Assembly (NCBI GenBank): GCA_914767885.1
Contig: CAJZBQ010000002.1
Coordinates: forward strand, 558,001 to 622,000
From: Blepharisma stoltei
Taxonomy: Eukaryota; Ciliophora; Heterotrichea; Heterotrichida; Blepharismidae
Reading direction: 5' to 3'
DNA: 64,000 nucleotides
Shown in pieces: positions 46,469 to 60,700 of the stretch. The position numbers and the translations under genes were made by a program. Position 1 is the first letter of the stretch, and each line of letters begins with the position of its first letter. The notes under the pieces were generated by a model, which did no database searches, had not been told where the DNA came from, and saw nothing but the letters and a program-made list of their open reading frames with translations.

Positions 46469-49400
46469 TTAGCTAGACTGGATTTTATCTTTACTGATCA
46501 GATATGGTATAAGTTTCGAAATTTCGTAAATATTTTCTAATTTATGGTTTTCACTTATAATTACTGGCCAGCACAGAATAAAATATGCTGCTACTAAGAA
46601 AATCCCAAAGTAAAGTACGACATTAAAAATATAATTTACCTGAGAATTGACATAATCTTTAGATCCTTCATCAAATACTGGAGTTCTTGTTCTTATTAGA
46701 GTCTGTAATATTCAAGCTCGATTGATAAATTTATCTATCTGTTTAACTATATCCTTAACATTAGAATAAGCATAAAATGTAAAATCTCGCCTTAAAAGAA
46801 TTGCTCCAATATAAGACCCTAAATGATAAATTATATTTGGAGCATCAGGATATTTTTCGAAGTAAAGAATTTCTAATTTTCTTGAAAATAATTCTCTATA
46901 TCTCTCATTTGAGGTAATATGGACTGATGCATCATATCTATCAATAACATCAGAAAGCATATGATTTGGATCTGCAAAGCTATAGTGAGGAAAAAGAAGT
47001 TCAGAAGAAGAATCATTTTTCCCAAGTGCTAGCTCAGCTGCCCAGTAGCATGCTTCAGAAATTTCGCAAGCTCTTATATAATAAGCTTCTATAAGCTCAT
47101 ATCTCTTGATTAAATTATCTTTGCATAATGGATAGAAGTAATATCCAATAAGGATATCACACAGAATAGAGGTTATTATAAGTATTGAGCAAACAAGCAC
47201 AAATTTAATATAGGATTTTTCATAGACTGAATGCATTTTAGAGTATTTTTTAATTTGAAATTCTTGCTGGTCAGGAATTGAGTTGTGAATTAATGAAAGT
47301 CTGTCAAAACATATTTGAAAAAGCTCAGCACGTACATTGATGGCCTTTTTTCTTATATAATTTCAAATTTGATTATTTTTTTGATGATAATTCGCTATTA
47401 AAACTAGCAAAATTGTACTTATAATGCTCAGCAGCATTATCGCTATAAAAACTAAAACCAAAATCATTTCATCATCATCTTCTACTCGTTTCTTCTCACA
47501 TTCAATAAGGCCCGATAAAGATCCATTAAGAATTTTATAGCTTTCTCCTAAGCCGTTTATTATCAAAAAGAATTCATCGTCTAAATAGTATTCATTCTGC
47601 TGGAAAAGTTTAAGAAAAGATTTTCCCTAAATATAAATTACATGACTCATAAATTCACCAATCACGTCATAAAGTGTATGATAAGAGATGGGATGTAAAG
47701 AATTACGATTCCATATAGGAATTAATTCTTGCTGGACTACATCAGAACTTGAACAATAACTTCATAAATCATAGTCATCAATTATATTTTCGTGAAGAGA
47801 ATCTAAAAGATTAAGACTCTCATTGAAGGCTGACTCATAAAATGTTTCATTGATATTTGGATGCTTAGTTGAAAGTTCAAGCATTCTAGAAGTATAGCCA
47901 AGAATAGTAATTTGCTGAATATAAGAAGCAAGATTTTTTACATTGGCTAGATCATTTGAAAGACTTACTTCTGTGGATATATAAAGAAAGATTCCAATAT
48001 TCATAAAAATAACTATAAAAATCGACACAATTAAAATTCATTTGATGAGTTTCAATATCTTTTCTGCACTCTTTTTCATCTTTTCTTCAACACCTAAATG
48101 TCATTTACTTAAAAAATTAATAGATGAGATGCTGCTTTCAGCAGTATTTATATTCATTTTATCATCTGCCTTATTCTCAAATAACTCTGTATTGCCTAAA
48201 CGAGTGTCTTCGTCACTTTCTTCATGTATTGTAAGTCTGTTTGAATTTTTTATTATTTCAAAATTATTTGGGCATTTTTCAACTAAAACCTTTTGCCAGT
48301 CATCATCCCCATTTTTTCATTCTTCAATTTCAGTCTCATCATTAACCAAAAGAAACAAATTTAGAATCGTTGAGCTCAATTTAATTTTTATTAAAACACA
48401 AAGTATAATTTGATTTTCATGAGTGAGTCGTACAGGAACATGTGATAAAAGTGACGAAAAATTGAGACTTGGAATCAGATCTTCAATGTTTTCATTATTT
48501 CCAGTTAGCTTTGTGCATTGGAGTTTCTGCAAAAATGATTCGCTGTGGGCATAAATCTGGCCATCAACAGAAAGTAATGCGCATTCTCGTTTTTTAGAGA
48601 CTGGCTTCATTACAGCTATGAAGTAAATGTGTTTAATTAAGGAAACTAAGTAGACTCTAAAAAAGCATTCTACGATGTAGCCTCTTTCTGTTTGGAGAAA
48701 ATGAGACATTCTTATACTTGATTGCAGATTAATGCTCTTTTTTATATAATTTTTCATAAGTCGTGCATGAGACCATGAATAAGGAGCTGGAATGTAAGTT
48801 TCAAGCTTTGAACCAACAATAGTAGAAATGGCTTGATTTAAGATTTGAGATACTGTTGAATTTGCATATACAATATCTCCAAAAGTACTTTTATCTGCAG
48901 AAACAATGAGAAAGCCATTTGAATCAGAAAATGGCATGAACTTGTTTTTGCTTTCATGATGATCTACTAAAGATAGATTGTCTTTTTTAAATGCAGATGA
49001 TCTACTTTTATTTTTTCTGAGGATTTGAGTCTCCAACGAGTTATAAAGATCATGGCAGGCAGATCTATCAGGGAATGTTTTTAGAAGATTTTTATATCCT
49101 TTATTAACACTATCTAAAGTTTCATGCACATGATTTAAAAGCAAACTCAATTTGCCAATTCTTGGATTTTGAGAAATTATTTCGCTTCAAAAATCCATCA
49201 TTTTATTGCACAAAATTTTATCCTTCCTCTTAATTTTGTCTAGCTCTAAAAAGTAATAAATTGTACAAATATCTTCATATATTCCAGTATTATTTTTTTC
49301 GAGTAATTTATGAATTTTCCATTCTTGATACCGTCCTTCCATTTGTGATTCTAATGAAAAACTTTTATTAAATTTTAGCCTTGCTAATCTTTCATCTCGC

Positions 49401-50629
49401 AGAATATACAAGCAATAATTTGTTTCCCAAATGATAAAAAGCTTATCAGCATTAAACCTTTTTGTTTTTCTACCATTGTGGAACTCGTCTAGCATTTTTT
49501 TCCTATCCACGCAAGAATCATCCATCAAGGTGTATCTATAATGCTTTTCAAACTCATATTGATTTATCAAAAAATATTTATTCTCTGTTACAGAATAAAA
49601 TTTCTTTGTGGCATAACTTAAAATTATAAAGATCAATATTGGGTTAATAATCCAAAAAATTGCAATGGTTACTGAATTATTGTCAATGGCTTCACCGAAT
49701 ATAAAAGCTAGGCTTGTGAAAAATATTTCTGAGTTTCTGGCTATTATTGATGCATTTGAAAATAAATTGTAATAAGGAAAATGCTTTATTGTTTTATAAA
49801 CAATATAGGCTGAATATGCAGTAATAATCATCTGGTGGTAATAAAATCGATATTGATTAAATAGAACGAAAATAATTGGGGAAATAAAAGAAAAAGTGAT
49901 CATCTCGAGGTCTATATACGAATGTGCTCTTGAGTTTAAGCTATCTGAAGCAAAAGTATGCCTTAGTTCAGCTGAGGTAATTTCTCTGCCATATACAAGA
50001 AACGGCAATAAAAACAAATTAATAAGTGAGAAAAATACCCCAAATAATCCAAAATTCATATTGCAATTGTCGCATGACTCATACTCAGCTGTTCTCTCTT
50101 CATTAATTAAAGAATATTTCAGTACTAGCATAAACATAAGTGTGCAAGGTGCAAATCCAATAGTAGAAAAAATAGACAATATAGCTTTTGGAATAAATAT
50201 TAAATGTGAATCGAAGCTTAATCCTTTATAACTTTTTATACTCAGGAATAATATAAAAATTGTCGGGATAGCTATTAAAATTCCACAGATAATAATGCAT
50301 GCAAATAATAAACCTAAATCTGCGAAAATCTGATCAAAACTAGCATAGCCTAAAACTCTTCAATGCTTATCTACGCTATTTTGCGTGTCAAAGCTTATTC
50401 TTCAATTTAGCCTTATCAATTGAAGACAAATCACAGAGTTGATACAAATCTGGGATATTTTTTCATTAATTTTGTGCTCTATTGAGGTTTTCTCTTTGTA
50501 ACTATAGATAATAGAGAAAGCTCCAAATAATGAATTTTGTACAGTTAATAAAAAGTCCGAACATCCGGATGTGCTCCTTTTAAAGGAATCTAGCTTAAAA
50601 TTTGAACTTTCCAGAAGCTCTTCTTCCAT
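46469..50629 (-). CDS. PAS-domain giant membrane protein, TmcB/C type, copy 2 (1376 aa)
   Basis: Starts MEEELLESSNFKLDSF at 50629 and ends KDKIQSS before TAA. The only interruptions are two 15-nt introns, 48094-48108 and 47627-47641; after their removal the length is exactly 1377 codons, which makes this copy the internal control for the insertion-bearing ones. Layout as in copy 1: N-terminal membrane block with the paired Cys (SCDNCNMNFG), PAS domain near 555-690 (FSDSNGFLIVSADKSTFG, IVGSKLETYIPAPYSWSH), a linker rich in Ser/Asp/Glu, then the second membrane block with a Cys-Pro loop (SSDVVQQELIPIW region) and the C-terminal SENHKLENIYEISKLIP. TGA is Trp throughout. Confidence 0.88.
47627..47641 (-). 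other. 15-nt intron, PAS gene copy 2 (site B)
   Basis: GTAATTTATATTTAG; its TAG would stop translation if kept, and its position matches site B of the other three copies. Confidence 0.9.
48094..48108 (-). other. 15-nt intron, PAS gene copy 2 (site A)
   Basis: GTAAATGACATTTAG, phase 1; splicing gives FLSVEEKMKKS. Confidence 0.8.
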
Positions 50630-51440
50630 TAATTTATTACATTAGAAGCTATTATATCCCAAGCACTTTTACTGGTAAGACTCCTTAATCTGCCTAATCA
50701 ATTTAAGGAGTTGGATTTCTCACTACTGAATGAAAAGATAGCTATCCGAATTAACAAATATTTTCCCTGCATGAATTAGCCTAGGAGTTTGCCATGCAAG
50801 ATCGACTGTAAATATGACTGCTAGAATATACAACAAAATACGTCCAATTCTAAAAACTAAGTTATATGATTAAAATTGTTTATTGAGCTTAATGAACTCT
50901 ATTCAGATGAAAATATACAGCTAAAAAACGAAACAATACTAAATTCTTTACGGCTATTTTTCATTCAGTGATGACGTAATAAAATAATTTATTTATTGTT
51001 TAATTAGCAATAAAACATAATAAATTGAGTGACAAAAATTATTAGCTCAATTTATTCTTCTTTTTTTGGAAAAATTTATTAGATAGACAAAAAATAATAA
51101 TTTTATTTAGCTTTGGCAAATTAATTCTATCTTATAGCATTATAATATTTTATAATGGCTAATTTCCGTTCTCGCTGATTAACTACAGGAATTTCAATTA
51201 TTTAAAGTTATTTCATATTTCATGATGGGATTAACTAACTCCTTCTCCCATCGTGAGTTTGCAAAATATTTTGTTTATTCATAGATGGGTTTATTTGTAT
51301 TATGCCTTATTTATAACTCAGCTGTTTAAAATTTAAGAAATTAGCTAGAGATTTCATTATGAAAATTTACTTATGCATTAAAAACTTTTATGCTCAGTAG
51401 CAGAGATATTTTTAATAGTTTTACTGACAGACGGCATTAT

Positions 51441-51495
51441 GAATTTCATAAAGTTTATGCAATTTATGATTTTCTCTTATAATAATATAGCAAAA
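51441..51495 (-). pseudogene. C-terminal scrap of a fifth PAS/Tmc-like gene
   Basis: Reads IIRENHKLHKLYEIHN, matching the ends of copies 1-4 (IIRENHKLQKLYEIS), with a stop-riddled surrounding. It shows that the array has lost at least one copy or that the end was copied here. Confidence 0.7.
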
Positions 51496-51711
51496 AAAAC
51501 GGAAAGCGATAAAAATCTTAAAATAGTTTAGGTAAATAGCATAACCAAAATTTTTGAAGCCTTTAATAAATTATATTATTTTCTTTTATTATATGCCTAT
51601 GCCTTGAACAGATATGTGTTAACTTTTAAATCAAAAATGTTGTCAGGTTTAAATAAGCTTGAGAAGTTATTTTTAAATAATTCTCTTACTTTATTCTGAA
51701 AAGGATTCTTA

Positions 51712-51982
51712 CTTCCCTCCGTGAGCGAAAATTTTTTTTATTAAAATTTATATATAAATTTTTTTTCGAAATTTAAAAACATTCCAACTGAGAAGTAAAG
51801 AATAAATTTAATTTGTAAAATTTATGTTTTTAAAATGCGATTTGTTTCAAATTAAACAGAATTAGAGAGATTTTATTGTACTAATATCACTCATATATCA
51901 ACATTTTTTGTTCGGGTGGGCTTTTGGGCAAAATATACGGATTTTTTCCAATGATTTTGTTTGCTTACGGAAGAGGGGGAAG
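51712..51982. mobile_element. MITE, type 1, 271 bp
   Basis: TTA at 51709-51711 and 51983-51985; left end CTTCCCTCCGTGAGCG, right end TTGCTTACGGAAGAGGGGGA; shortened body with the AAACAGAATTAG core. Lies between genes. Confidence 0.8.
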
Positions 51983-52638
51983 TTAGAGAGTAAAATTTAT
52001 TTAATTTGATTTGGCTTCAACATTAATTAATGCAAAATGATAAATATAGATTTTAAGGATGCTTTTAAAATTATATAATCAGTGTATATTTATAAAAGAA
52101 AGAGGCTAGTTTTAAGTTTAAATTAATTAATAAATAGAAGAATAATTAGATTTTATATGATAAAACTATAACTCAATTGTTGAATAATCCAAAAATATAT
52201 CTTAATTAATAGTTTAGCTAGAAGTAAAGGTCTGTTTAGCCTATATTAGATATATCATTACATAATTATTTTTTATTATATGTAAATGGAATCATTGCAT
52301 TACTTTAATTAAGTATTTAAGGTGTCTAGCGCCACATTCCTACTACAGAGACAACCAAAATAAACAACCCGAGCATTTCCGATCCAAAAAATCGGACCAT
52401 CAAAAATAAACCACTTACCATCCTGACTAGCGCTTCTCACCTCGCACGATGCCATTACCTTACCTGTTTAGCTCCTTCACGTGCTCCACCTAATGCTCAT
52501 CCTCCTCGGATGTGCTGAATGGCAAAATCCTGGACTTCTTGGCTGCACTGTGAAACAGTTCCTCTGGCAATCCCCAAAGTTAAAACTGTTGTTGCGCAGA
52601 AGTTCTCAAAAGAAAACAAAACCCGATAAATAGCATAT

Positions 52639-55600
52639 CTAGGTATAAAAAATTACAGAGCTAATTTCTCTCGAACCGAATGCCGTTTTACTTATATTTG
52701 CACATGGAATCAATTGAGAAATTTCATAAAGTTTTTGCAGTTTGTGATTTTCTCTTATAATAATTGGTAAATACAATAAAAAATATGCTAATAGAGAAAT
52801 AACAACAAAGCATATCATCACATAAACAATATTTTTGAATTGCGTGTTTACAAAATCTCTAGAGCCCTTATTAAAAATTGGAGTTTTACTTTTTATCATG
52901 TTTTGTAAAGTTCCCGCCTGGAACAAGAACCTGCCAATTTCTTTAGGAATATCTGAATCGTTTGAATAGGCATAGAAGGTGAACTCATTTTTCATAATCA
53001 TTGATCCATAATAAGTTCCAAAATCAAAAATATGGTCAAGCGCGTCTGGAACCTCCTCAAAAAACAATTTATGCAAATTATTAGAAAATAGCTCTCTGTA
53101 TTTCATATTTGAAGTAACGTGCAATGCTTGATTATATCTATCGGTGATATCAATAATCATATGGTTTGCATTAGAAAACCCATAGACACCTCCAAAAATA
53201 TCTTCAGTCGTCTCATTTCTTCCAATAGATAGCTCACATACCCAGTAGCAAGCCTCTGAAATTTGGCTAACTCGAATATAGTAAGCCTCAAGCAGCTCAT
53301 ATCTTTTGATCAAATTGGCTTTACAAGATGAATTGTATTCCTCTCCAATTGACCATACACAAAAGCTAAAGCATACAATAATTATAGAAAGTGATCCAGC
53401 AAATCTTTTTGAAAAATTTTCACTGATTGGTTTTTCTGTGCCTTTGTTTATTTTTCTAATTTCTTGCTTATCTGAGATCCAGCAATGAACGGTTGAAAGC
53501 CTGTCAAAACAGCTATGAAATAACTCAATATATGCACCATTCGCCTGCTTTCTTATAAAGTTCCAAATCTCATTATATGCCCTATGAAATTGAATTATCA
53601 GTAAAATAATCCCAAGACTTAAAGAAACTGATAAAAATCCATCCATAAGTAGCAAAAGAAGAATTAACGCATCATCATTTTTTACCCTGTCTGTTTCGCA
53701 TTTTAAGAACGCTTTAACAGAAGAACTTAGGACTTTATATGTTTGGCCTAAACCATTTCCGATTAAAAATAATTCATCATCTCTATAATCATTATTTGTC
53801 ATATAAGCATCAAGAAATGATTTTCCCTGAATATGGATTACATGTTTTACAAAAAGAGACATCGTGTCATAAAGAGTGTAATATTGTAAAGGAGGAAGAG
53901 TCCTAATATTTCAAATTGGGATCATTTTATTATTTACAATTTCTGAACTGGGGCAGTAGCTTCAACTATCATAATCAGATAGAATAGTATTTTGAAGGGA
54001 ATCCAATGAGTTTACACTTTTGGTAAATAATGATAAATAGAACGATGTATTAAGGTCTGAGTAATTGGTCGAAAGATCTATAGCTCGAGATAAATGAGCC
54101 ATAATCGTCATTTCGTGAAGCAAACCAGCAAGATTTTCCGTGCTTTCTATATCATTTGAGTGACTGATTTCTTTCCAGATATATAATAAAACTCCGCAAG
54201 TCATTGTGATGATCATCAATATTGATGCAAGTAAGGACCATTTAATCCAACTCAAAGTAGCCTGCGCGTTTCTTTTCATTTTCTTTCCAATACCTAAATA
54301 AGGAATTACTTGAGAAGCTCATTGATGAATGGCTACTTCCTAACGTGTTTGAATTTAATCTCTCACTAATTTTATTTTCGTCTTTTATCAGCAATTCTCG
54401 GCTTTCCAGGTTGTTTTTTCCTTCATATTCATTTTCTTGAAAAGGATCGCTTCCATTAAAATAATTTATTTTTTGGAATCTTTTTATGCACCTGTCTGCT
54501 AAATCTTGTTGCCAGCCATCTTTTCCTTGACTTCACTCCTCAATTTCACCTTTATCATGGATTAAGAGCAGAAGGTTGAAAACTGTAGATTTTGTTGTAG
54601 TATTTATCAAGACAAATAAGACTGGCTTGTTGTTATAATTAAGGAGAACTGAATCGTGAGATTTAAGCATAGAAAAATTGAGGTCTGGGATAAGCTCATC
54701 AATATTTTCATTTTTTCCTGTGATTTTAGGGCATTGAATGAAGTTTAAAAATCGTTCGCTATGTGAACAAATAGTCCCATCTTTTAAAAGCAAAGCACAT
54801 TCTCTTGTTTTCGAGATTGGCTGCATAATAACAACAAAATAAATTTCTTGAATTAAGGGAATTAAATGAGCCTCACATGCACATTCAACTAAGTACCCAC
54901 GAGCAGTCTGAAGAAAATGTATCAAAAATAAACTCAATTCTGGATTTTTATTATTTTCAAGGCAATTTTCTAAGTGTCTATCGTGATTTTTCGCAAAAGG
55001 TTCAGGAATGTAGGCATAATATTTTGATCCAATGATAGAACTTACATCTTGATTTAATATAAGCGACACTATAGAATCTGCATAAGCAATTGTTCCAAAC
55101 GAGTCCTCATTTGCAGAAATGACCAAAAATCCATTAGAATCAGAAAATGATAGTGATTTAATTTTATTCTCTTGCTGGTGGTGCACTGATAGAAGGCTTT
55201 CCTTTTTTTTTATTAAATGGCTGCCACTTTCTTCCCTTCTCAAGATATCAGTTTGCAACGAGCCATAAAGTGAATGGCAAGCGATTCTATTCGGAAATTT
55301 CTTCACAAGGTCAGAGTATCCAGCATCTAACGCATCTAAATGTTCTGATACAGCTTTTGACAACAAATTCAGCCTTTCTATTTTAGGGCTTGAAGAAATT
55401 ACTTCATTCCAAAAATCTATCAATTTACTGCAAAAAATCTGGTCTTTAGTCTTGATATTTTCTAATTCTAGAGCATAGTAAATAGTGCTAATGTCTTCAT
55501 AAACTCCAATATTAGTTTTTTCAAAAAAGCTTGTTATCAATCATTCTTGAAAGCAAGCTTCAACATTATTAGAGCTCAAGTTAAAAATCTTCTGGAATCT

Positions 55601-56854
55601 AAGCCTTGCTAATCTTTCATTTTGAATTGTGTATATGTAATAATTTGCTTCTCATATTAAAAATAATTTATCAGCTTTAAAGCATTGTGACTTGTGAGCT
55701 TGATCAAAATGTTTCATCATATCGAATGATTCAAGTGAAGAACTTGCAACTAATATATGCCTGAAATGCTGTTCAAACTCATATTGATTCAGCAGCCAAT
55801 TCTCATTTTTACCAACATTATTAAATGCTTTCATAGCATAGTAAAATGTTATGAATATCAAAATCGGATTAACTAATCAAAAAAATCCAATTATAATGAG
55901 AGGGTTGTTGATTAAATCACCAAAAGCAAAGGCTAGAGTTGTAAAGATGATTCCGGATTGCCTGCAAATGATGATTGAATTTGAAAATGCATCATAATAC
56001 GGAGGGTTTTTTATTGTTCTGTAAAGAATATGTAAGGAATAAAATATCAAAATTGTTTGATGGAAATAATTGCTGCTTTGATTTGTCATGACATATACAA
56101 CTGCTGAAACAAACGCAAATTTAACTATTGCCAAATCTATGTCAGAATGGGCCCTTGCTTTTAGGTTAGTTGACGCAAAAGTATGTCTCAGTTCTGCAGA
56201 GCATATCTCATACCCATATGCAAACAAGAGCAGCAAAATTAAAGTAATACTTGACATAAATACGCCATATCCTCCAAGGTTTAAATTACAATTGGTGCAG
56301 GCTTTGTACTCTGCAACTTTATCTTCATTCATAGCAGAATATTTAAATCCCAAGGTACTTATGACTACTGATGGAATAAATCCGATTGTTGTGAGATAAT
56401 AAAAAGCTATTTTCGGAATCAAGATTAAATAGGGATCAATATGTTTTTTTTTGTGGATTATTATAGCAAGGATGGGTATTAATATAGCAATTAAGCAGGT
56501 TATAAATCAAAGGCTGGCGCAGCAATTATATAAACCTCCGGCTTCAGCACAAATTTGAGCCATGCTAGAATAGCCTAAGCCTCTTCAATGCTTATCAATG
56601 TAACTTTCTGTACCAAAACTTACGGTTCAGTTAAATCTTACAATCTGGAGAAAAATAATAACATTCAATATAATCTGCACTATTTTTTCATTTATTGGAC
56701 TTGCTGTCTGCCTCTTTTTATTTCAATCGCTAAGCAACAAAAGTGCTCCAAATATTGACTTTTTTGCGTTTTCAGTTTGTTTAGACCAGTCAATTAAGGA
56801 TTTTTCATATATAGCATCCTTAAAATTCGTAAAACCGATATGCCTTTCTACCAT
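52639..56854 (-). CDS. PAS-domain giant membrane protein, TmcB/C type, copy 3 (1394 aa)
   Basis: ATG 56854 (MVERHIGFTNFKDA) to stop at 52639. It has only two introns, 54294-54309 (16 nt) and 53827-53841 (15 nt), and no insertion; the spliced length is exactly 1395 codons. Domains: N-terminal membrane block with CTNCNLNLG; PAS at about 560-690 (FSDSNGFLVISANEDSFG, SSIIGSKYYAYIPEPFAKNH); a hydrophobic segment near residue 865 (WSLLASILMIITMTCGVLL); further membrane segments near 1060, 1145 and 1345; and the C-terminal tail RENHKLQKLYEISQLIPC. The tail continues about 20 residues beyond the other copies. Confidence 0.88.
53827..53841 (-). other. 15-nt intron, PAS gene copy 3 (site B)
   Basis: GTAATCCATATTCAG, no stop, length a multiple of three; called by position with copies 2 and 4. 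Confidence 0.75.
54294..54309 (-). other. 16-nt intron, PAS gene copy 3 (site A)
   Basis: GTAATTCCTTATTTAG; 16 nt, so it must be removed to keep the frame (SFSSIGKKMKRN). Confidence 0.9.
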
Positions 56855-57740
56855 ATATAGTTATCACTCAAAAAATGCCGAAGAATTTCGAATTATAAAA
56901 TAAATTTCTGACGTTTAAAGTATTGCAAAATAATAAGAAATAAATTATAAGAGCAAAGTCTAAGTAATCATAGATGATGACAAGCTTCTTATTACATTTA
57001 ATAAAAAATAGTTAGGCTTTAAGGGAGATTACTGCTATATAATAAAGTTAAATTAAAAAGAAAAAGGACCTTGAAGCGAGTTGAAAAATTAAAAAATGTG
57101 ATAAATGAAGCAAGCACTTTGCTTATTAATAGCTTTTACCATCATTTTAAAACTAATTCTTAAACAATCAATTAGAACGTCTTTGCAGCCTAATATGAAA
57201 TTTAAGAAGCCTGATTTTTTAGTAAATTCAAGCATTTTCAAAATCAGCGTATATATTTCTAACGCCCTTAATGGAATAAACTGTAGTTTTCATTCTTAAT
57301 CTGGTGCAAACGAGTATGTGGAAAATAAAGATAATACGTCATTTTCTTAAGATAAAGAATAAATCTTCTACTTTATTATTCTTATTAAATATTTTATAAA
57401 TATATAAATGGGTTGAGTTAATTATTATTACTATTTGTTTTTATTTGGCCTTTATAAATTATGCTTGGGTCCACTCTTTAGGACTACTAATGTTTCTGGG
57501 ACGGCTCATGCCTTAATAAATCATGCCAAAATATGGACGTATAAATGTAACTATGAGGATGAGTCAGCAATCACTATTCATTTTATCAATAATATTCGTT
57601 AAATTGATTTCAAATAAACCATAGCAATAGGAAATTAATTTTTTATTAAAGAAATTAATCCAAATTTTCAGCTTCTTGCATTCCATTTTGGTTTAGTCAT
57701 TTGATTTTTATGAAGCAATCTATTAATTATATAAGTTTTA
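56855..57740. other. Intergenic spacer between PAS copies 3 and 4
   Basis: AT-rich. One short frame at 57105-57299 (+, 64 aa) begins with a hydrophobic, signal-peptide-like stretch (MKQALCLLIAFTIILKLIL) but has no other support, so it is not called as a gene. Confidence 0.4.
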
Positions 57741-60700
57741 TTATCTAGGAACGAGCTGGGAAATATCATAAAGTTTTTGCAATTTATGGTGCTCCCTTAT
57801 AATGGCAGGTCAATACAAAAGAAAATAAGCTAGAAAATAAAGAATTGCAAAGATGATTGCCATATAAATTATGTGACTCACTTTATCATTAACATAGCTC
57901 TTTGAGTTTGAAACAAGCAATGGAGTTGCTTTCATTATCATATTTTGCAAATTTCACGCCCTTACAAAAAGTGTATTAATTTCTTCTCCTATATATTCAA
58001 CTTTCGAATAAGCATAAAATATCATTTCCTGATTCATAAGAAGAGAAGCAGAGTAAATTCCCAAATCAAAATAATCGTCTGAAGTGCCAGGCAAAGACTC
58101 AAAAACTTGTTTTTTTAGCGTGTTTGAAAATAATCCTCGATACTTTTTGCTTGAGGTGACATGTAATGTATTCTGATATCTTTTGACAATATCAAAAATA
58201 TTATGATTAGCATTAGGAAAATCATAAAATTTACTAAGAAGGCTATCAGATGAACTATTTTTACTAAATGACAACACAGAAATCCAATAGCAGGCTTCCG
58301 AAATTTGCCCGATACGATTGTGATAAGCCTCCAAAAGTCGGTATCTCTTTATTAAATTTTGTTTGCAGGGAGGATATAATACATATCCCACAATAAAATT
58401 CTGGAAAAATGATATAAATATTATTATCGAGCAAAGAATAGCAAATTTCTTTGAAAACTTTTCATTTATAGAGCCCTTTTGATGCTTCAATCTTTTAAGA
58501 ACTTGCTGGCTATGATCGCTATCATGAATAGTTGTCAGTCTATCGAAGCAGCTTTTGATAAGATCTTTGTACGCAATAGCTGCATGCTTTCTGATAAAAT
58601 TTCAAATTCGATTATAATTTTTATGCAAATTAATCATAAGGATTAAAAATATTGCACCGACGAGGCCAATTAAAGAAAATCCTATCACATATAAAATAAC
58701 AATAATTTCATCGCTCTCTTTTATTCTATTTATTTCACACTCCATCAGCCCATTAAGTGAGTCATTCAAAATTTTATAACTTTGGCCTAGGCTATTAACT
58801 ATTAAAAAAAATTCAACATCTTGGTAATCATAATTTTTTCCTACTGAATTTTGATAAGATCTTCCCTAAATGGATTTTACATGATCAATGAATTTAGCTA
58901 TCATATCATATAAGTTGTAATAAATAGGATATGGGGTGTTTAAACTCCACATTGGAATTAACTTATGCTTCACAATGTCAGAGCTGGAGCAATAATCCCA
59001 TTTTTTATAGTCTGATAATATAGGATGGTGCAAGGAGTCTAGAATATTTATACTTTCAGCCAAAGACACTTGATAAAAAGTTATATTGAGAGCAGAATAT
59101 TCAGCAGCGAGGCTTAGCGCTCGAGATAAATGAGCAAGAACAGTTATGTGCCGCATTAATGATGCAAGGTGATCAATGTTTGCTAAATTAGCAGAATGGT
59201 TGACCTCTGCTCAGATGTATATCAAAATGCCAAGATTTATTGAAATTAGTACCATAATTGAGATCAATAGTGATCATTTGATTGAGTTTAGAACCATTTG
59301 AGCCTTTTTCATGATTTTTTCTCCAACGACTAAATAGGAATTACTCAAAGATATTGAAGATGATTGGCTGCTTCCATTTAGTGCCGGACTTGCAACAGTC
59401 TCAATATTATCTCGTTCAATAAATTCTTGGTAATCTAAATTTTCTTCGTTTATTTCTTCTCGGTTTATAAGCTTTTCCTTAGAAATGAAATCTTTTCATT
59501 CGAAATTGCTTGGCCAGCTTTCTTCTAATTCTTTCTGCCACTCATCCTCTCCTTTATTTCATTCATCCATCTCTTCTTTCTTATGAATTAAGAGTAGTAA
59601 ATTGAAGGTTGTTGATTTTTTGGTTATTCGCTTCAAAACAAATAAAATAGATTTCTTATTCTGGTTTACCAATATTGGGTACCCTGATTTCAAAAGAGAA
59701 AAATCAAAATCAGGGATGAGATCATTCATATTTTCGCCTCTTCCTGTCGATTTTGGACATTCTATATATTGTAAAAAGTGCTCACTATGTGCATAAATCA
59801 TTCCATTATCTGAAAGAACAGCGCACTCACGTTTTTTTAGCATTGGCTTCATTATAGCTACAAAGTAGATATGCTTAATCAAAGATACAAAATGTAGCTC
59901 AAAATTGGATTCCACTAAATACCCCCTTTCAGTTTGGAGAAAATGCGACATCCCAATGCTTGCTTCAGGATCTGTGCAAGTAGTTATAAAATTTTTCAAG
60001 TACTTATCATGGTGTGTCGAGTATGGGTATGGAACATAAGTGCGTAAATTTGATCCAACAATACCATTTATTGGCTGCTTTAAAATTTTTGCTGCTATAC
60101 TGTTTGCATAGACAACGAGTCCAAGTGTACTCTTATCAGCAGAAATAATGAGAAACCCATTTGAATCGGAAAATGGGAGGGATTTGTGCTTAGATTCTTT
60201 CAGATTTGTAGAATAGAGGCTTCCTTTTTTTAGGAGCATGCTACTTCCACTTTCTTGCTTTCTAAGGATATTAATTTGAAGAGTCCCGTAAAGATCATGG
60301 CAAGCAGTTCTGCTAGGAAACTTTTTGGTAAGACATGAATATCCTTTATTAACAGCTTTTAAGTTTATTGATACATGATTTGCCAAGACCTCAAGTCTAT
60401 CAAAGTTTGGCTTTTGAGCTACAACTTCGTTCCAAAAATCAGCTAATTTATGGCATAGAAATTTGTCCTTAGTTTTGATTTTTTCTAACTCCAAAAAATA
60501 AAATATTGTGCCTATGTCTTCATATTTTCCGATGTTATTTTTTTCGAGAAGACAAGAAATGACTCATTCTTGGTAATAGCTTTCTATTGTTGACTTACAA
60601 TAGAATATTTTATGGAGTCGGATCCTGGCAAGCCTTTCATTTTTAAGTACATAAAGGCAAAAATTTGTTTGCCAAATGATAAAAAGCTTATCTCTTGTAA

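Larger units (their letters stand above)
50630..52638. other. Spacer with a PAS-gene remnant and MITE debris
   Basis: Contains a decayed type 1 MITE at 51239-about 51436 (left end CTCCTTCTCCCATCGTGAG after TAA), a complete one at 51712-51982, the C-terminal scrap of a fifth PAS gene at 51441-51495, and a GC-rich patch at 52330-52630 of unknown origin. Confidence 0.55.

Noticed and set aside
47627-47641. In-frame TAG in PAS copies 2 and 4, suggesting reassigned TAG or pseudogenes
   Set aside because: Exactly 15-nt GT..AG segments at the same site in all four copies explain it, and TAG and TAA end the other genes.
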